Source: Candidatus Phaeomarinobacter ectocarpi
GTDB taxonomy: Bacteria; Pseudomonadota; Alphaproteobacteria; CGMCC-115125
Reading direction: 5' to 3'
Assembly: GCF_000689395.1 (NCBI RefSeq)
Contig: NZ_HG966617.1
Coordinates: forward strand, 1,892,677 to 1,956,676
DNA length: 64,000 nt
The notes under the pieces are model-generated. The model did not search any database, was not told the origin of the DNA, and saw only the letters and a list, made by a program, of their open reading frames with translations. Made by a program: the position numbers and the translations under genes. Below, in pieces: positions 26,826 through 34,626 of this stretch (positions within the stretch are counted from its first letter, which is position 1; the number at the start of each line of letters is the position of its first letter).

Positions 26826-28568
26826 ATGCATGATCTGGTAATTCGCGGCGGCACGGTTGTTGATGGAACGGGCAATGCGCCCTTTACTGCAGATGTTGCC
26901 ATTGATGGCGACCGCGTCACCCTTGTGGGAGACGTCAAGGCACAGGGGCGCGAAGAGATTGACGCGACCGGCAAGATCGTCACCCCCGGCTTTGTTGATG
27001 TGCACACCCACTATGATGGCCAAGCCACGTGGGACGACGAAATGGCACCCTCCAGCTGGCACGGCATCACCACGGTGGTGATGGGCAATTGCGGCGTTGG
27101 GTTTGCCCCTGCCCGGCCTGATCGCCATGACTGGCTGATTGGTTTGATGGAAGGCGTGGAAGACATTCCCGGCACTGCACTGGCCGAAGGCATGAGCTGG
27201 AACTGGGAAACGTTCCCCGAATATCTTGATGAACTGGAAAAACTTCCACGCACCGTCGATGTGGCAACTCATGTTCCGCACGGTGCGGTGCGCGCCTATG
27301 TGCTGGGCGACAAGGAAAAGCCCGGCGCCGTCCCCACGGAAGATGAAATCCAGCAGATGTCGGAGATCGTTGAAGACGGTTTGAAAGCCGGCGCGCTTGG
27401 TTTCTCGACGTCGCGGACGATCCTGCACCGGTCGATTGATGGCGAACTGGTCCCCGGCACAACGGCGACCAAAGAAGAGCTTATTGGCATTGGCCGCGCG
27501 ATGGGTCGGGTCGGCTATGGCGTGTTTGAAATGGCCAGCGATCTCAACAAGGAATGGAAAGAGTTCGAGTGGATGGGCGATCTCAGTCGCGAAACCGGCA
27601 TGCCGGTAACGTTCGCGGCTCTCCAGTCGATTGCCAAAGACCAGTCCCTGGATGAACAGATTTCCAATATGCGTGCCGAGAATGACAACGGCGCCAACAT
27701 TGTGGCGCAGATTGCGTTGCGCGGTAATGGCATTGTGATGGCGTGGCAGGGGACGGTTCACCCCTTCGTTCGCCATCCAAGCTGGGTCGCGATGGACAAT
27801 CTGAGCTGGGACGAAAAATACGCCAAGCTCAAGGATCCGGCGTTCAAGGCTCAGTTGCTGAGCGAAGCCAGTGAAATGCCTGAAGAAGTTGATCTGGTAC
27901 CGGTGTTCATGGTGGTGACCCAGGGCTGGGCGATGCAGTTCGAAATGGACGAAGACTTCAACTATGAGCCCCAGGCCGATGAAAGCATTGCCAGCCGCGC
28001 CGAAGCCGCCGGCAAGTCGGGCGCCGAATATGCCTATGATCTGATGATGGGAGACGACGGCAAGGGCTTCATCTACCTGCCGCTGCTCAACTACATGGAC
28101 GGCAATCTCGACTTTCTCGAAGCCTTGCAGCAGGCCGACGATACGGTGAACAGCCTGTCCGATGGGGGCGCCCATTGCGGCACCATTTGTGACGCCGCCA
28201 GCCCGACCTTCATGCTCGAACACTGGGTCAAGAACCGCTCCCGTGGCACGCTCAGCATCGAGCACGCCATCAAGCGGCAGTGTCTGGATACCGCGCGTCT
28301 TTACGGCCTCAATGATCGCGGCGTGCTGAAGCCCGGGTACCTGGCTGATGTCAACGTCATCGATATGGACCAGATCAAACTCGGCAAGCCATGGCTGGCC
28401 TTTGATCTGCCCGCCGGCGGCAAACGCCTGCTCCAGAAGGCGGATGGCTATGACTACACCATCAAGTCGGGCCAGGTGACCTTCAAGGGTGGTGTCGTGA
28501 CAGACAAGCGTCCCGGCGGTCTGGTCCGCGGCCCCCAGACTGTGGAACAGCTCCAGGCGGCGGAATAA
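26826..28568 (+). CDS. N-acyl-D-amino-acid deacylase family amidohydrolase
   Basis: 580 residues. The start [14 protein letters not shown] is the typical beta-sandwich of amidohydrolases, followed by the metal motif [12 protein letters not shown] near 60, GNCGVGFAP near 95, and late SDGGAHCGT. The C-terminal [17 protein letters not shown]-like block closes the sandwich. This is the D-aminoacylase / dihydroorotase-like family PF07969, acting on N-acyl-D-amino acids or related amides. Codon use on the opposite strand gives long false frames. Followed by a strong inverted repeat. Confidence 0.87.
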   Translation: MHDLVIRGGTVVDGTGNAPFTADVAIDGDRVTLVGDVKAQGREEIDATGKIVTPGFVDVHTHYDGQATWDDEMAPSSWHGITTVVMGNCGVGFAPARPDRHDWLIGLMEGVEDIPGTALAEGMSWNWETFPEYLDELEKLPRTVDVATHVPHGAVRAYVLGDKEKPGAVPTEDEIQQMSEIVEDGLKAGALGFSTSRTILHRSIDGELVPGTTATKEELIGIGRAMGRVGYGVFEMASDLNKEWKEFEWMGDLSRETGMPVTFAALQSIAKDQSLDEQISNMRAENDNGANIVAQIALRGNGIVMAWQGTVHPFVRHPSWVAMDNLSWDEKYAKLKDPAFKAQLLSEASEMPEEVDLVPVFMVVTQGWAMQFEMDEDFNYEPQADESIASRAEAAGKSGAEYAYDLMMGDDGKGFIYLPLLNYMDGNLDFLEALQQADDTVNSLSDGGAHCGTICDAASPTFMLEHWVKNRSRGTLSIEHAIKRQCLDTARLYGLNDRGVLKPGYLADVNVIDMDQIKLGKPWLAFDLPAGGKRLLQKADGYDYTIKSGQVTFKGGVVTDKRPGGLVRGPQTVEQLQAAE

Positions 28569-28603
28569 AGAGCTGGCTCACACCAGGTTCATCCGCAAAC
28601 TGA

Positions 28604-28660
28604 CTATGACCGTCCGTTACCCAAAAAGCGGACGGTCATAGCCGTTTGCCGAAAAACGGC
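28604..28660. repeat. Two adjacent inverted repeats after the deacylase gene
   Basis: CTATGACCGTCCG (28604-28616) / CGGACGGTCATAG (28629-28641), a perfect 13-base stem, then GCCGTTT (28641-28647) / AAACGGC (28654-28660). No T-run follows. They end directly at the start of the tRNA-derived repeat at 28661, which makes an element boundary possible as well as a transcript end. Confidence 0.7.
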
Positions 28661-28707
28661 TGCGGTCTGCCGGACTTGAACCGGCATGGACGTTACCGTC
28701 CAAGGGA
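28661..28707 (-). repeat. tRNA-Leu 3'-end fragment, outer direct repeat (copy A)
   Basis: A 47-base segment matching 29269-29315 with two mismatches. Read on the minus strand it covers the variable arm (GGACGGTAACGTCC), T arm (GCCGGTTCAAGTCCGGC) and the start of the acceptor. It lacks the CCA-proximal end and the anticodon arm. The stop codon of the P-loop gene lies inside it. Confidence 0.85.
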
Positions 28708-29244
28708 CCTCTTGGCTGCTTCTTTCAAAATCTCGTCGACCACGGCCTCGAGCGGCGCAGTGGCATCAATCACGATTGCATTGTTGGGCATGTCTTCTTC
28801 TGTCCGGTGTAACCGCGCAACCAGTTCTTTTTCTTCTGGTCGTCCCCCGAAATCAGTTGGGTCTATTGCCACGCGCTCATCAAGTCGTCGATGTATCGTT
28901 TCGATGTCATCGACTTTGAGAACAAACACCCCGTCGAGCAGATCAATAAAGTGATCGGAGTTTCTGCAGCCGCCACAAAAGAAAGAAACCGGGAAACTGT
29001 GATCAGCGATCACGGACCGAACCTTGTCCGCATCCCACACTAGATGCGTGTGCTGCCAGCTCACTTTGTCTTTGGCACTCGCGTGAGCAGGTTCTTCCAA
29101 CGGCTCGCCGGTCTTGGGGTCACCGCGGTATTTCAACTCCCGGTCACCGTGCAGAACGTGATACCCGCGCCTCTGCAACTCTTCAGCTACGGTCGTCTTG
29201 CCGGTCCCCGACACCCCTTCGATCAAAAAGTTTCTAAGACCCAT
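28693..29244 (-). CDS. P-loop nucleotide kinase-like protein between tRNA-derived repeats
   Basis: 183 residues from ATG 29244. Walker A GVSGTGKTT at 10-18, then a small alpha/beta kinase layout with DGVFVLKVDDIETIHRRLDER in the lid/R-rich region and FGGRPEEKE. It resembles small AAA/adenylate-kinase-like or shikimate-kinase-like NTPases; substrate unknown. Its last four codons (S-L-G-R) and stop fall inside the tRNA-Leu fragment at 28661, and its start lies 22 bases after the second fragment, so the gene exactly fills a 608-bp unit bounded by direct repeats. Base composition is lower in GC than the chromosome. Confidence 0.75.
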   Translation of the reverse strand: MGLRNFLIEGVSGTGKTTVAEELQRRGYHVLHGDRELKYRGDPKTGEPLEEPAHASAKDKVSWQHTHLVWDADKVRSVIADHSFPVSFFCGGCRNSDHFIDLLDGVFVLKVDDIETIHRRLDERVAIDPTDFGGRPEEKELVARLHRTEEDMPNNAIVIDATAPLEAVVDEILKEAAKRSLGR

Positions 29245-29265
29245 TTCGACACCGCTGGAAGGTAT

Positions 29266-29328
29266 TGGTGCGGGCTGCCGGACTTGAACCGGCATGGACG
29301 TTACCGTCCGAGGGATTTTAAGTCCCTT
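29266..29328 (-). pseudogene. 3' part of split tRNA-Leu(UAA), with attachment core
   Basis: Read on the minus strand: anticodon arm AAGGGACTTAAAATCCC, variable arm, T arm GCCGGTTCAAGTCCGGC, acceptor AGCCCGC, discriminator A and CCA. The D arm and 5' acceptor are absent; upstream of the core the sequence is unrelated to tRNA. Its acceptor AGCCCGC pairs perfectly with GCGGGCT of the 5' part at 30421-30463. Confidence 0.88.
29312..29328 (-). other. Attachment-site core, left copy
   Basis: Seventeen bases AAGGGACTTAAAATCCC (minus strand), identical to 30421-30437. It is the anticodon stem-loop of tRNA-Leu(UAA), a common crossover site of tyrosine integrases. An imperfect third copy (GGGATTTTGATCCCC) is at 29417-29431. 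Confidence 0.75.
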
Positions 29329-29465
29329 CTCGCCCAATAAAATCAACGACTTACACGGAAACATGCCACCCAAATTGCATCTTCCAGCAACAAGCGCCGC
29401 AACATATCCTACACGAGGGATTTTGATCCCCGAAGATCACCACACTCGCCAAATCAAGCAGCAAC

Positions 29466-30047
29466 TCAGCCGTCGGACAGAAGGATCCTCTCCAAGATAG
29501 CTAGAAGTCGCTGACCGATCTCCGCTATCTCCAAGTAACTTTCTTCAGTGATGCTGGAAACACCCCCATTTGGGTCCGAGTTGTTCGGGTCCACGTATAG
29601 GGCTTGGAGTTTCAGTTCGGTGAATTTCCCACTACTTAGATAGTGAGAGATTTCGACACCCGTCTGAAAAACATCAGTTTCCGCGACAGCGGCTACCATT
29701 CTGGAACCTGCTTCTTCAGTCCACTGAGGATTTTCCTCCAGCCACTTCAGTAGCGATGCCGGAATTTCATCCACGGGTTTTACTGTCAAACCGATTTCAC
29801 CGGAGATTGACTCCAGTCCCTGGACAAAGCCATCAGCCCAAATAACGCTAGCCGCAGTCCGGTGCTTCTCGTGGTGACTAAAGACGCCCTTCGTCTCATT
29901 CCAACGAAACATCAATGCCTTTGCAGCTTCTTCGACGGCGATCACCGCAAGCGCACTAGCAGAGCCATAGCTTCCCACATCACCAAGCATTTTGGCGTCA
30001 TTGAGAAGCTTTTCACTGTTGGTTTTTGCCGCCAAGACGTTGGGCAT
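29466..30047 (-). CDS. AbiV-like abortive-infection family protein
   Basis: 193 residues. The N-terminal part has NSEKLLNDAKML, then YGSASALAVIAVEEAAKALMF and SHHEKHRTA, which is the AbiV/HEPN-like helical pattern (A-x-EE-x-x-KA, then a His/Lys pair). AbiV of Lactococcus blocks phage translation by binding a phage protein; a defence role here is inferred from the family. The ATG lies only 13 bases after the CCA end of the intact tRNA-Leu, with no good ribosome site, so the mRNA may be released by tRNA 3' processing. Lower GC than the neighbours, inside the split-tRNA insert. Confidence 0.68.
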   Translation of the reverse strand: MPNVLAAKTNSEKLLNDAKMLGDVGSYGSASALAVIAVEEAAKALMFRWNETKGVFSHHEKHRTAASVIWADGFVQGLESISGEIGLTVKPVDEIPASLLKWLEENPQWTEEAGSRMVAAVAETDVFQTGVEISHYLSSGKFTELKLQALYVDPNNSDPNGGVSSITEESYLEIAEIGQRLLAILERILLSDG

Positions 30048-30060
30048 CTAGTACTTCATA

Positions 30061-30146
30061 TGGTGCGGGCGGCGGGACTTGAACCCGCACGTCCATAGGA
30101 CCGGAGATTTTAAGTCTCGTGCGTATACCAATTTCGCCACGCCCGC
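30061..30146 (-). tRNA. tRNA-Leu(UAA), intact copy inside the insert
   Basis: 86 bases with encoded CCA. Acceptor GCGGGCG / CGCCCGC, D arm AAATTGGTATA, anticodon loop CTTAAAA (anticodon UAA), variable arm with GTCC/GGAC stem, T arm GCGGGTTCAAGTCCCGC. The 27:43 pair of the anticodon stem appears to be C-C, a weakness. Its sequence differs at many positions from the split native tRNA-Leu beside it, so it is not a local duplicate. Confidence 0.93.
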
Positions 30147-30420
30147 ACTGAGGCACTTATAGCCACTTCGACTAACAAGGCCACGATTCGGCAACACTTG
30201 CCGCAACAATCTCCGAAAACGGCGCTCTATCTACCCGCCGGTGAATAGATTTCCGAAAGACTTTGTTGCTGCCGCAACAATTTTTGGCTCTATGCCAGCA
30301 ACATCATCCTCACGAGCGGGTATATTTACCCACGATTTCAATGGCTTGCATTTTTCAGCACATTCTAACCAGCGCTGTAAGTTGCTGATTTTCAGTGCCG
30401 GGGACACAGGGGATTTTGCG
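30147..30420. other. Gene-free interior of the insert
   Basis: About 270 AT-richer bases. The motif GCCGCAACA occurs twice here (near 30199 and 30272) and again at 29388-29396 as CGCCGCAACA, on both sides of the AbiV unit. Two direct copies of GGGGATTTT stand at 30409-30417 and 30420-30428, and GACACAGGGG (30403-30412) is inverted against CCCTTGTGTC (30434-30443). These may be arm- and core-type recombinase sites. No integrase gene is present. Confidence 0.5.
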
Positions 30421-30463
30421 GGGATTTTAAGTCCCTTGTGTCTACCAATTCCACCAAGCCCGC
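30421..30463 (-). pseudogene. 5' part of split tRNA-Leu(UAA), with attachment core
   Basis: Read on the minus strand from 30463: acceptor GCGGGCT, D arm AATTGGTAGA, then the anticodon arm ending in the core AAGGGACTTAAAATCCC. After the core the tRNA sequence stops (GCAAAATCCCC follows). Joined at the core with 29311-29266 it gives a complete, fully paired tRNA-Leu(UAA) of 89 bases with CCA. Confidence 0.88.
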
Positions 30464-30542
30464 AGCATCAGGGAATCAATCGTTAGGCGACCATAGTGAT
30501 GGATTGCGCCAAGACAACAAGAACGCGCATGACCGGCGCTCC

Positions 30543-31751
30543 CTAGTCCCTGTGCTGACGGATATGCTCGGCAACCGCGCGCGCGGCCACGTCATGGCCA
30601 TGGGCATTCCAGTGATTGTCCACGTCGTGCTCGAAACGCTGCTGGTTGGCGTCCCAGTCCGCTGAGAACACCGGCTGCAGATCCAAAAAAGCAATGCCGA
30701 GCTTGTCGGCTTCGCGGGCGGCCATCTCGTTCAGCACCAGCGCCGGGCCATTCTTGTTGCCCTCCCGCAGACTGCGCCGGTCGCCGTCCATCACCAGCAG
30801 CAGATTGGCGCCCATACCCGTTGCGGCCCGCTGCAGCTGCTCAAAGCCATAGCTGGTGGCAGCTTCCACATCGCTGCGCACAGTGAGCAGGTCCGTCAGA
30901 TTGACGTTGGCTGCAAATTTCGGCGCTGCCGTTGGTTCTACAGGCGGCGCGTCCGCCTGCACGTCTGTCGGCACGTCTGCCGGTTCGGGGGCCGCGGCAG
31001 GGTCCGTCTGCGGTTCGGCAGGCGATGAGGCAAACAGATTGGACAGGATGACGTCCGGCCGGACCTGCCAGCGATAGACCATAAAGCGCAAAGTCGCGAA
31101 ATTGCGAAACCAGCCAAAGGACGACGGCTGCAACGGCTGCGGCGGTGTTTCACCCACCACCTGCCCGTTTTCCACATCAAACTTCAAAAAGCTGCTGGCA
31201 TAGCGCCCGGCTTGAAAGCGGAATGACTCGTCAAAGTCGTTGTGGATGAGCAGCACCACCAGCCAGTCGGGGCGGTAGTCAGCCACCTCGTGCCGCGCCA
31301 TATGCACATACTGGCTCAGCGGCGCGCCGGACATGCCAAAGCGATAGACCTCGCCCGGCATGTCTGCCGAGACATACAGGGTGTCAGAAAGGCGCTCTGC
31401 CATACTGGCATCGGGCGGCACCTGAAGCGCCTCCACGTAGCTGTCCCCCACAACGGCAATGCGCGGCACCCCGGGGGTACGGGCCTCAGGGTAGGCCTCA
31501 AGGCCGGAATTCCATCCCTGCGCATTGATGGCATAGGGCGCTGCAATCTCGTTGCGCACCCGCCAGGTGCCTGTCTGGCCGGGCTCATACCGCACCACGT
31601 CATCTATATACGCATTGTCCGGCGTGGACCCGGCCGGCAGGATGACCCGAAACACCAGCAACTCGCAGATGAGCAAAAAGACAAACACACTCACGGCAGA
31701 AACCGCGAGGTTTGTCAGCAGATCACGAAGGCGGGGCGAGAGGCGGTCCAT
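30543..31751 (-). CDS. SGNH/GDSL-like hydrolase with N-terminal membrane anchor
   Basis: 402 residues if the ATG at 31751 is used; 31802 is also in frame and neither has a strong ribosome site. Hydrophobic segment near 17-40, then VVGDSYVEALQ (GDSx nucleophile block), LLIHNDFDES and the C-terminal DNHWNAHGH with the D-x-x-H of SGNH esterases. A Pro/Ala/Glu-rich insert lies near residues 240-275. Such membrane-anchored forms often modify polysaccharides (AlgX/DHHW-like), but the substrate is unknown here. Confidence 0.75.
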   Translation of the reverse strand: MDRLSPRLRDLLTNLAVSAVSVFVFLLICELLVFRVILPAGSTPDNAYIDDVVRYEPGQTGTWRVRNEIAAPYAINAQGWNSGLEAYPEARTPGVPRIAVVGDSYVEALQVPPDASMAERLSDTLYVSADMPGEVYRFGMSGAPLSQYVHMARHEVADYRPDWLVVLLIHNDFDESFRFQAGRYASSFLKFDVENGQVVGETPPQPLQPSSFGWFRNFATLRFMVYRWQVRPDVILSNLFASSPAEPQTDPAAAPEPADVPTDVQADAPPVEPTAAPKFAANVNLTDLLTVRSDVEAATSYGFEQLQRAATGMGANLLLVMDGDRRSLREGNKNGPALVLNEMAAREADKLGIAFLDLQPVFSADWDANQQRFEHDVDNHWNAHGHDVAARAVAEHIRQHRD

Positions 31752-31966
31752 GGGCGGATGCGATAAGGCCTGTGCAATGAAACCTGAGCAGGGAAGTGTC
31801 ACCCCGGTTTAGGCGACACCTCCCCTGCTTACAAGCAACTCGCAAAGATTTGGTAAGAGCCTTGGTCCGCCTACCTTCCCACAGCGATTCAGAGCTTTGT
31901 GGATAACGATTCAAGCAGCTGAAAAGACTCATACAAATGAATCGATCCCCGTGATTGCGGGGACAC

Positions 31967-32368
31967 TCAAAGGATCATTTGTGTCTGACTGGTAAGTGCC
32001 ACGAGCTTGCCGTCTGCGCGCTCGATGCGGGTCTGCCACATCTGTGTGCGCCGACCGCGATGCACCGGCGTGGACGTTGCTTTGACGGTCTGGCCGGCGG
32101 GGCATGCCGCCAGGAAGTTGGTCTTGCTCTCAACGGTCGTGGTGCCGCCGGCCCCGTCCGGCAGGTTCAGGAAGGTGGCCACCGCCCCCACTGTGTCCGC
32201 CAGCGCCATAGCGGTGCCGCCATGCATGATGTTGCCGGACGTGCACAGCTCTTCAGTAATCTCAAGTTCCGCCACCACTGCGTCAGGCTCGGCGGAGACA
32301 AACCGGATGCCCAGATGCTTGGCAAGCGGCAGAGGGTTGGCGTTGAGCCGGTCTGCTGTGTTGGTCAT
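31967..32368 (-). CDS. PaaI-type hotdog-fold thioesterase
   Basis: 133 residues from ATG 32368 with AAGGAG upstream. The hotdog core is clear: GNIMHGGTAMALADTVGAVAT (helix with the HGG turn), TVESKTNFLAACPAG and the final strand. Family members hydrolyse aryl- or acyl-CoA thioesters in the cytoplasm. No co-transcribed partner is obvious. Confidence 0.85.
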   Translation of the reverse strand: MTNTADRLNANPLPLAKHLGIRFVSAEPDAVVAELEITEELCTSGNIMHGGTAMALADTVGAVATFLNLPDGAGGTTTVESKTNFLAACPAGQTVKATSTPVHRGRRTQMWQTRIERADGKLVALTSQTQMIL

Positions 32369-32491
32369 GGGACTTGCTCCTTCAGGTGTGTGTTTTGCTG
32401 AAGGATAGGTAGGCGGCACTGCCCCGACAGGGCCATTACGCGCGAGGTAAGGAGCACCAAAGGGCAGCATCCTCTGTCTGATCTCCACACC

Positions 32492-32592
32492 ATTGTCCGG
32501 TTTAACCGGACAATCCACGCAGCCACCGCAGCATGGATCCCACCCCTCCGGTCAAGCCGGAGGGCTAAAGGGTCACCAAGCCGGAGGATGGC
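32492..32592. repeat. Dispersed composite repeat, copy 1
   Basis: About 101 bases nearly identical to 43902-44002. It starts with ATTGTCCGGTT / AACCGGACAAT (family 2) and continues with the hairpin CCCTCCGGTCAAGCCGGAGGG and a trailing AAGCCGGAGGATGGC-like block. Located between converging or tandem genes. Confidence 0.85.
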
Positions 32593-32634
32593 AATGGCTG
32601 GGAAATGTTGGCCGGTGCAGAAACCCCGGACGCA

Positions 32635-32670
32635 AAAGCGGCGCCCTTCGTTTCCGAAGACCGCCGCTTT
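32635..32670 (-). terminator. Probable terminator of the small secreted protein gene
   Basis: Stem AAAGCGGCG (32635-32643) / CGCCGCTTT (32662-32670). On the minus strand it is followed by only a short T stretch, so efficiency is uncertain. Confidence 0.5.
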
Positions 32671-32710
32671 GCCACTCGGTTAAGAGTGTGGATACGCGTG
32701 TGAGCCGTCT

Positions 32711-32962
32711 TTAGTTGACGAGGCCCTGCCAAACTGGCTTGCAAGTTCCGCCTACGGAACCCTGCACAGATGCCATGGCTTCTTCCATGTTGGCACCATC
32801 AGCAGTTGTTTCGCTGTCAGCAGCACCAGTGCACCATACGTAGAACTGGTGCGTGCCAGCCTTGCTCTGTGCTTCGTAGCTGGAGTCCAGCGCGAAAGCT
32901 GAGCCGGTCATGATGAGCGCGGCAGCGGCAACACCGAATGCGCCTGCGAGAATCTTTTTCAT
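32711..32962 (-). CDS. Small secreted protein, function unknown
   Basis: 83 residues from ATG 32962 (GGGAG upstream). Signal peptide MKKILAGAFGVAAAALIMTG..AFA, then a mature part of about 60 residues with two cysteines (VWCTG and GTCKP), probably one disulfide in the periplasm. No family recognised. It has a long upstream gap of its own. Confidence 0.72.
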   Translation of the reverse strand: MKKILAGAFGVAAAALIMTGSAFALDSSYEAQSKAGTHQFYVWCTGAADSETTADGANMEEAMASVQGSVGGTCKPVWQGLVN

Positions 32963-33322
32963 ACTTAGTCTCCCTCGAGAGGTTTCCCCGCCCCCGTTTA
33001 AATCGGAGGTGATGTCCCTGAATGACAGTTCCGGTTTCTGCGTAATGCAGATCCGTCCTGCCGGTCGCTTATTTGGACGGCAGATGCTCCGTTCCGGTGA
33101 AAACGAAACGATCTCCTGAAAGATCGTCGATCCCCTCACCGGGCCGATGCGCATCGCGCCGCCCTTGTTTCCGGGCAGAACGATAACCGCTCCTGAGACT
33201 CATACTAATGGATTCCGCGTGGAATGACCTGAAATCTTCGTAATGTTGAAGGGGGTGTTGCCAAACTGTCACGAAATCGCGGTTAACGCAGCGATTTCAG
33301 ACGGTTGAGACCTTGCCAGGCC
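32963..33322 (-). promoter_or_regulatory. Upstream region of the small secreted protein gene
   Basis: About 360 bases with no credible gene. Contains GAAATCGC (33273-33280) / GCGATTTC (33291-33298), just after the CinA-like stop, and an AT-rich region at 33200-33250. It presumably holds the promoter of the minus-strand gene at 32962; no clear -35/-10 pair was identified. Confidence 0.4.
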
Positions 33323-34090
33323 TCAGGTGCCGTCCCCGACAACCGGCTCGACACCAAGCGCGCGGACCATCTCGATGGCCTCATTCTGCACCTTGGCCAG
33401 CAGGTCTGCATCGGTTGTGCGGAACACCAGATTCGCTCCGAAAGTGCCGTCCTTGTAATAGGGATAGCTGCCCATGGAGACCTGCGGATACTTGTCCTGC
33501 AGCACGCCCAGCGGCTCCGCAATCACGCCTTCGGCAATCTGCCCGGCGACCGAACACGCCAGCATCCTGGCACCGCCCGTCAGACGGTCCTCGATGCCGG
33601 TGATCATCGCCTGCATCACCGAGGGGATGCCCGCCATCACAAACACATTGCCGATCTGAAAGCCCGGCGCTTTGGAGACCGGGTTGTCGATCAGGGTCGC
33701 GGTGTCGGGAATGCGCGCCATGCGCTTGCGCGCATCGTTGAACTCGATGTCCGACGCATCGTAATGCGCCTGCAGCCGCGCCATGGCCTCAGGGTGGTGA
33801 CCAATGGGCACGCCGAACGCTGCAGCAATCGAGTCAGCCGTGATGTCGTCATGGGTCGGGCCGATGCCACCGGACGTGAAGACATAGTCAAACTTCGCCC
33901 GCAGCGTGTTCACTGCGTCCACGATCTCGTCTTCGATGTCCGGCACAACGCGGGCTTCCATCACCCGGATGCCCCGCTCCCCCAGCCAGGTGGCAATGAA
34001 CCCCAGATTCTTGTCCTGGGTGCGCCCGGAGAGAATTTCATCACCGATCATGATGACGGCGGCAGTTACTTTTTTATCTGACGTACTCAT
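33323..34090 (-). CDS. CinA-like molybdopterin-binding domain protein
   Basis: 255 residues. Blocks AAVIMIGDEILSGRTQD, FTSGGIGPTHDDIT and KAPGFQIGNVFVMAGIPSVM are those of the N-terminal (MoCF/MPT-binding) domain of CinA. The C-terminal nicotinamide-nucleotide amidase domain is missing, as is normal for this alphaproteobacterial short form. Its role is probably pyridine nucleotide repair or cofactor binding; not proven. Confidence 0.86.
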   Translation of the reverse strand: MSTSDKKVTAAVIMIGDEILSGRTQDKNLGFIATWLGERGIRVMEARVVPDIEDEIVDAVNTLRAKFDYVFTSGGIGPTHDDITADSIAAAFGVPIGHHPEAMARLQAHYDASDIEFNDARKRMARIPDTATLIDNPVSKAPGFQIGNVFVMAGIPSVMQAMITGIEDRLTGGARMLACSVAGQIAEGVIAEPLGVLQDKYPQVSMGSYPYYKDGTFGANLVFRTTDADLLAKVQNEAIEMVRALGVEPVVGDGT

Positions 34091-34120
34091 GGCAACGACT
34101 CGACCCTTAATCCCAAAATC

Positions 34121-34477
34121 TTAGTTTCGCGTCCGGCGCCAATACTCATCAGCCCAGTAGTAAAGCGATCTCTCCCCTTCCGGGTACGACACACCGTAGT
34201 CGTTTCCGGAAACAGGTCTTTCAATATCATCTAATTCCAAATCTATGAGCCGCCACCCGACTTCCCGTCTAACGTCCAGCGCACGCGCCTTGTTGGAAAC
34301 GTCCAACCCGTCCATCTGGCTTTGGGCATCAAGCAAAGACAACTTGTTTGCGCCACCTGCCAATTCCGGAAACCGCAATTGTGAGATATCATCTTCCCAG
34401 CCACAGATCGGGCAGATGTTGTGCGAGCCCGGAGGTTCGTCATTCACCAGATAGCCGCAACAGACACACGGAAACAC
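34121..34477 (-). CDS. CPCC-type cysteine-rich protein (immunity-like)
   Basis: 118 residues. FPCVCCGYLV, then ICPICGWEDD and Q, the pattern of the CPCC family (PF14206), two zinc-binding CxxC pairs. These small proteins are frequently found near polymorphic toxin and immunity loci, so an orphan immunity or stress role is inferred. Clearly lower GC than the flanking genes, and no toxin gene nearby. Confidence 0.72.
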   Translation of the reverse strand: MFPCVCCGYLVNDEPPGSHNICPICGWEDDISQLRFPELAGGANKLSLLDAQSQMDGLDVSNKARALDVRREVGWRLIDLELDDIERPVSGNDYGVSYPEGERSLYYWADEYWRRTRN

Positions 34478-34626
34478 GGGACATCTACTCCGAACTCAAA
34501 AGGCGCACGACTTAGCCATACCAAATCACAGAAAGTGGGGTTCCTGCTGTTAAAGGCTTATCCGCAGGTCTCGACTTATGCGCTACCCTGATTGTCGAAA
34601 TGCATAGAAGTAGTATGAGGTGTGTG

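Noticed and set aside
26787-28265. Long open frame on the minus strand across the deacylase gene
   Set aside because: It is the antisense of a well-supported amidohydrolase, has His/Arg-rich composition typical of shadow frames in GC-rich DNA, and no ribosome site.
28604-28641. Standard intrinsic terminator after the deacylase gene
   Set aside because: The 13-base stem is strong, but no T-run follows on either strand.
29266-29328. A second complete functional tRNA-Leu here
   Set aside because: The D arm and 5' acceptor strand are missing and the upstream sequence cannot form them.
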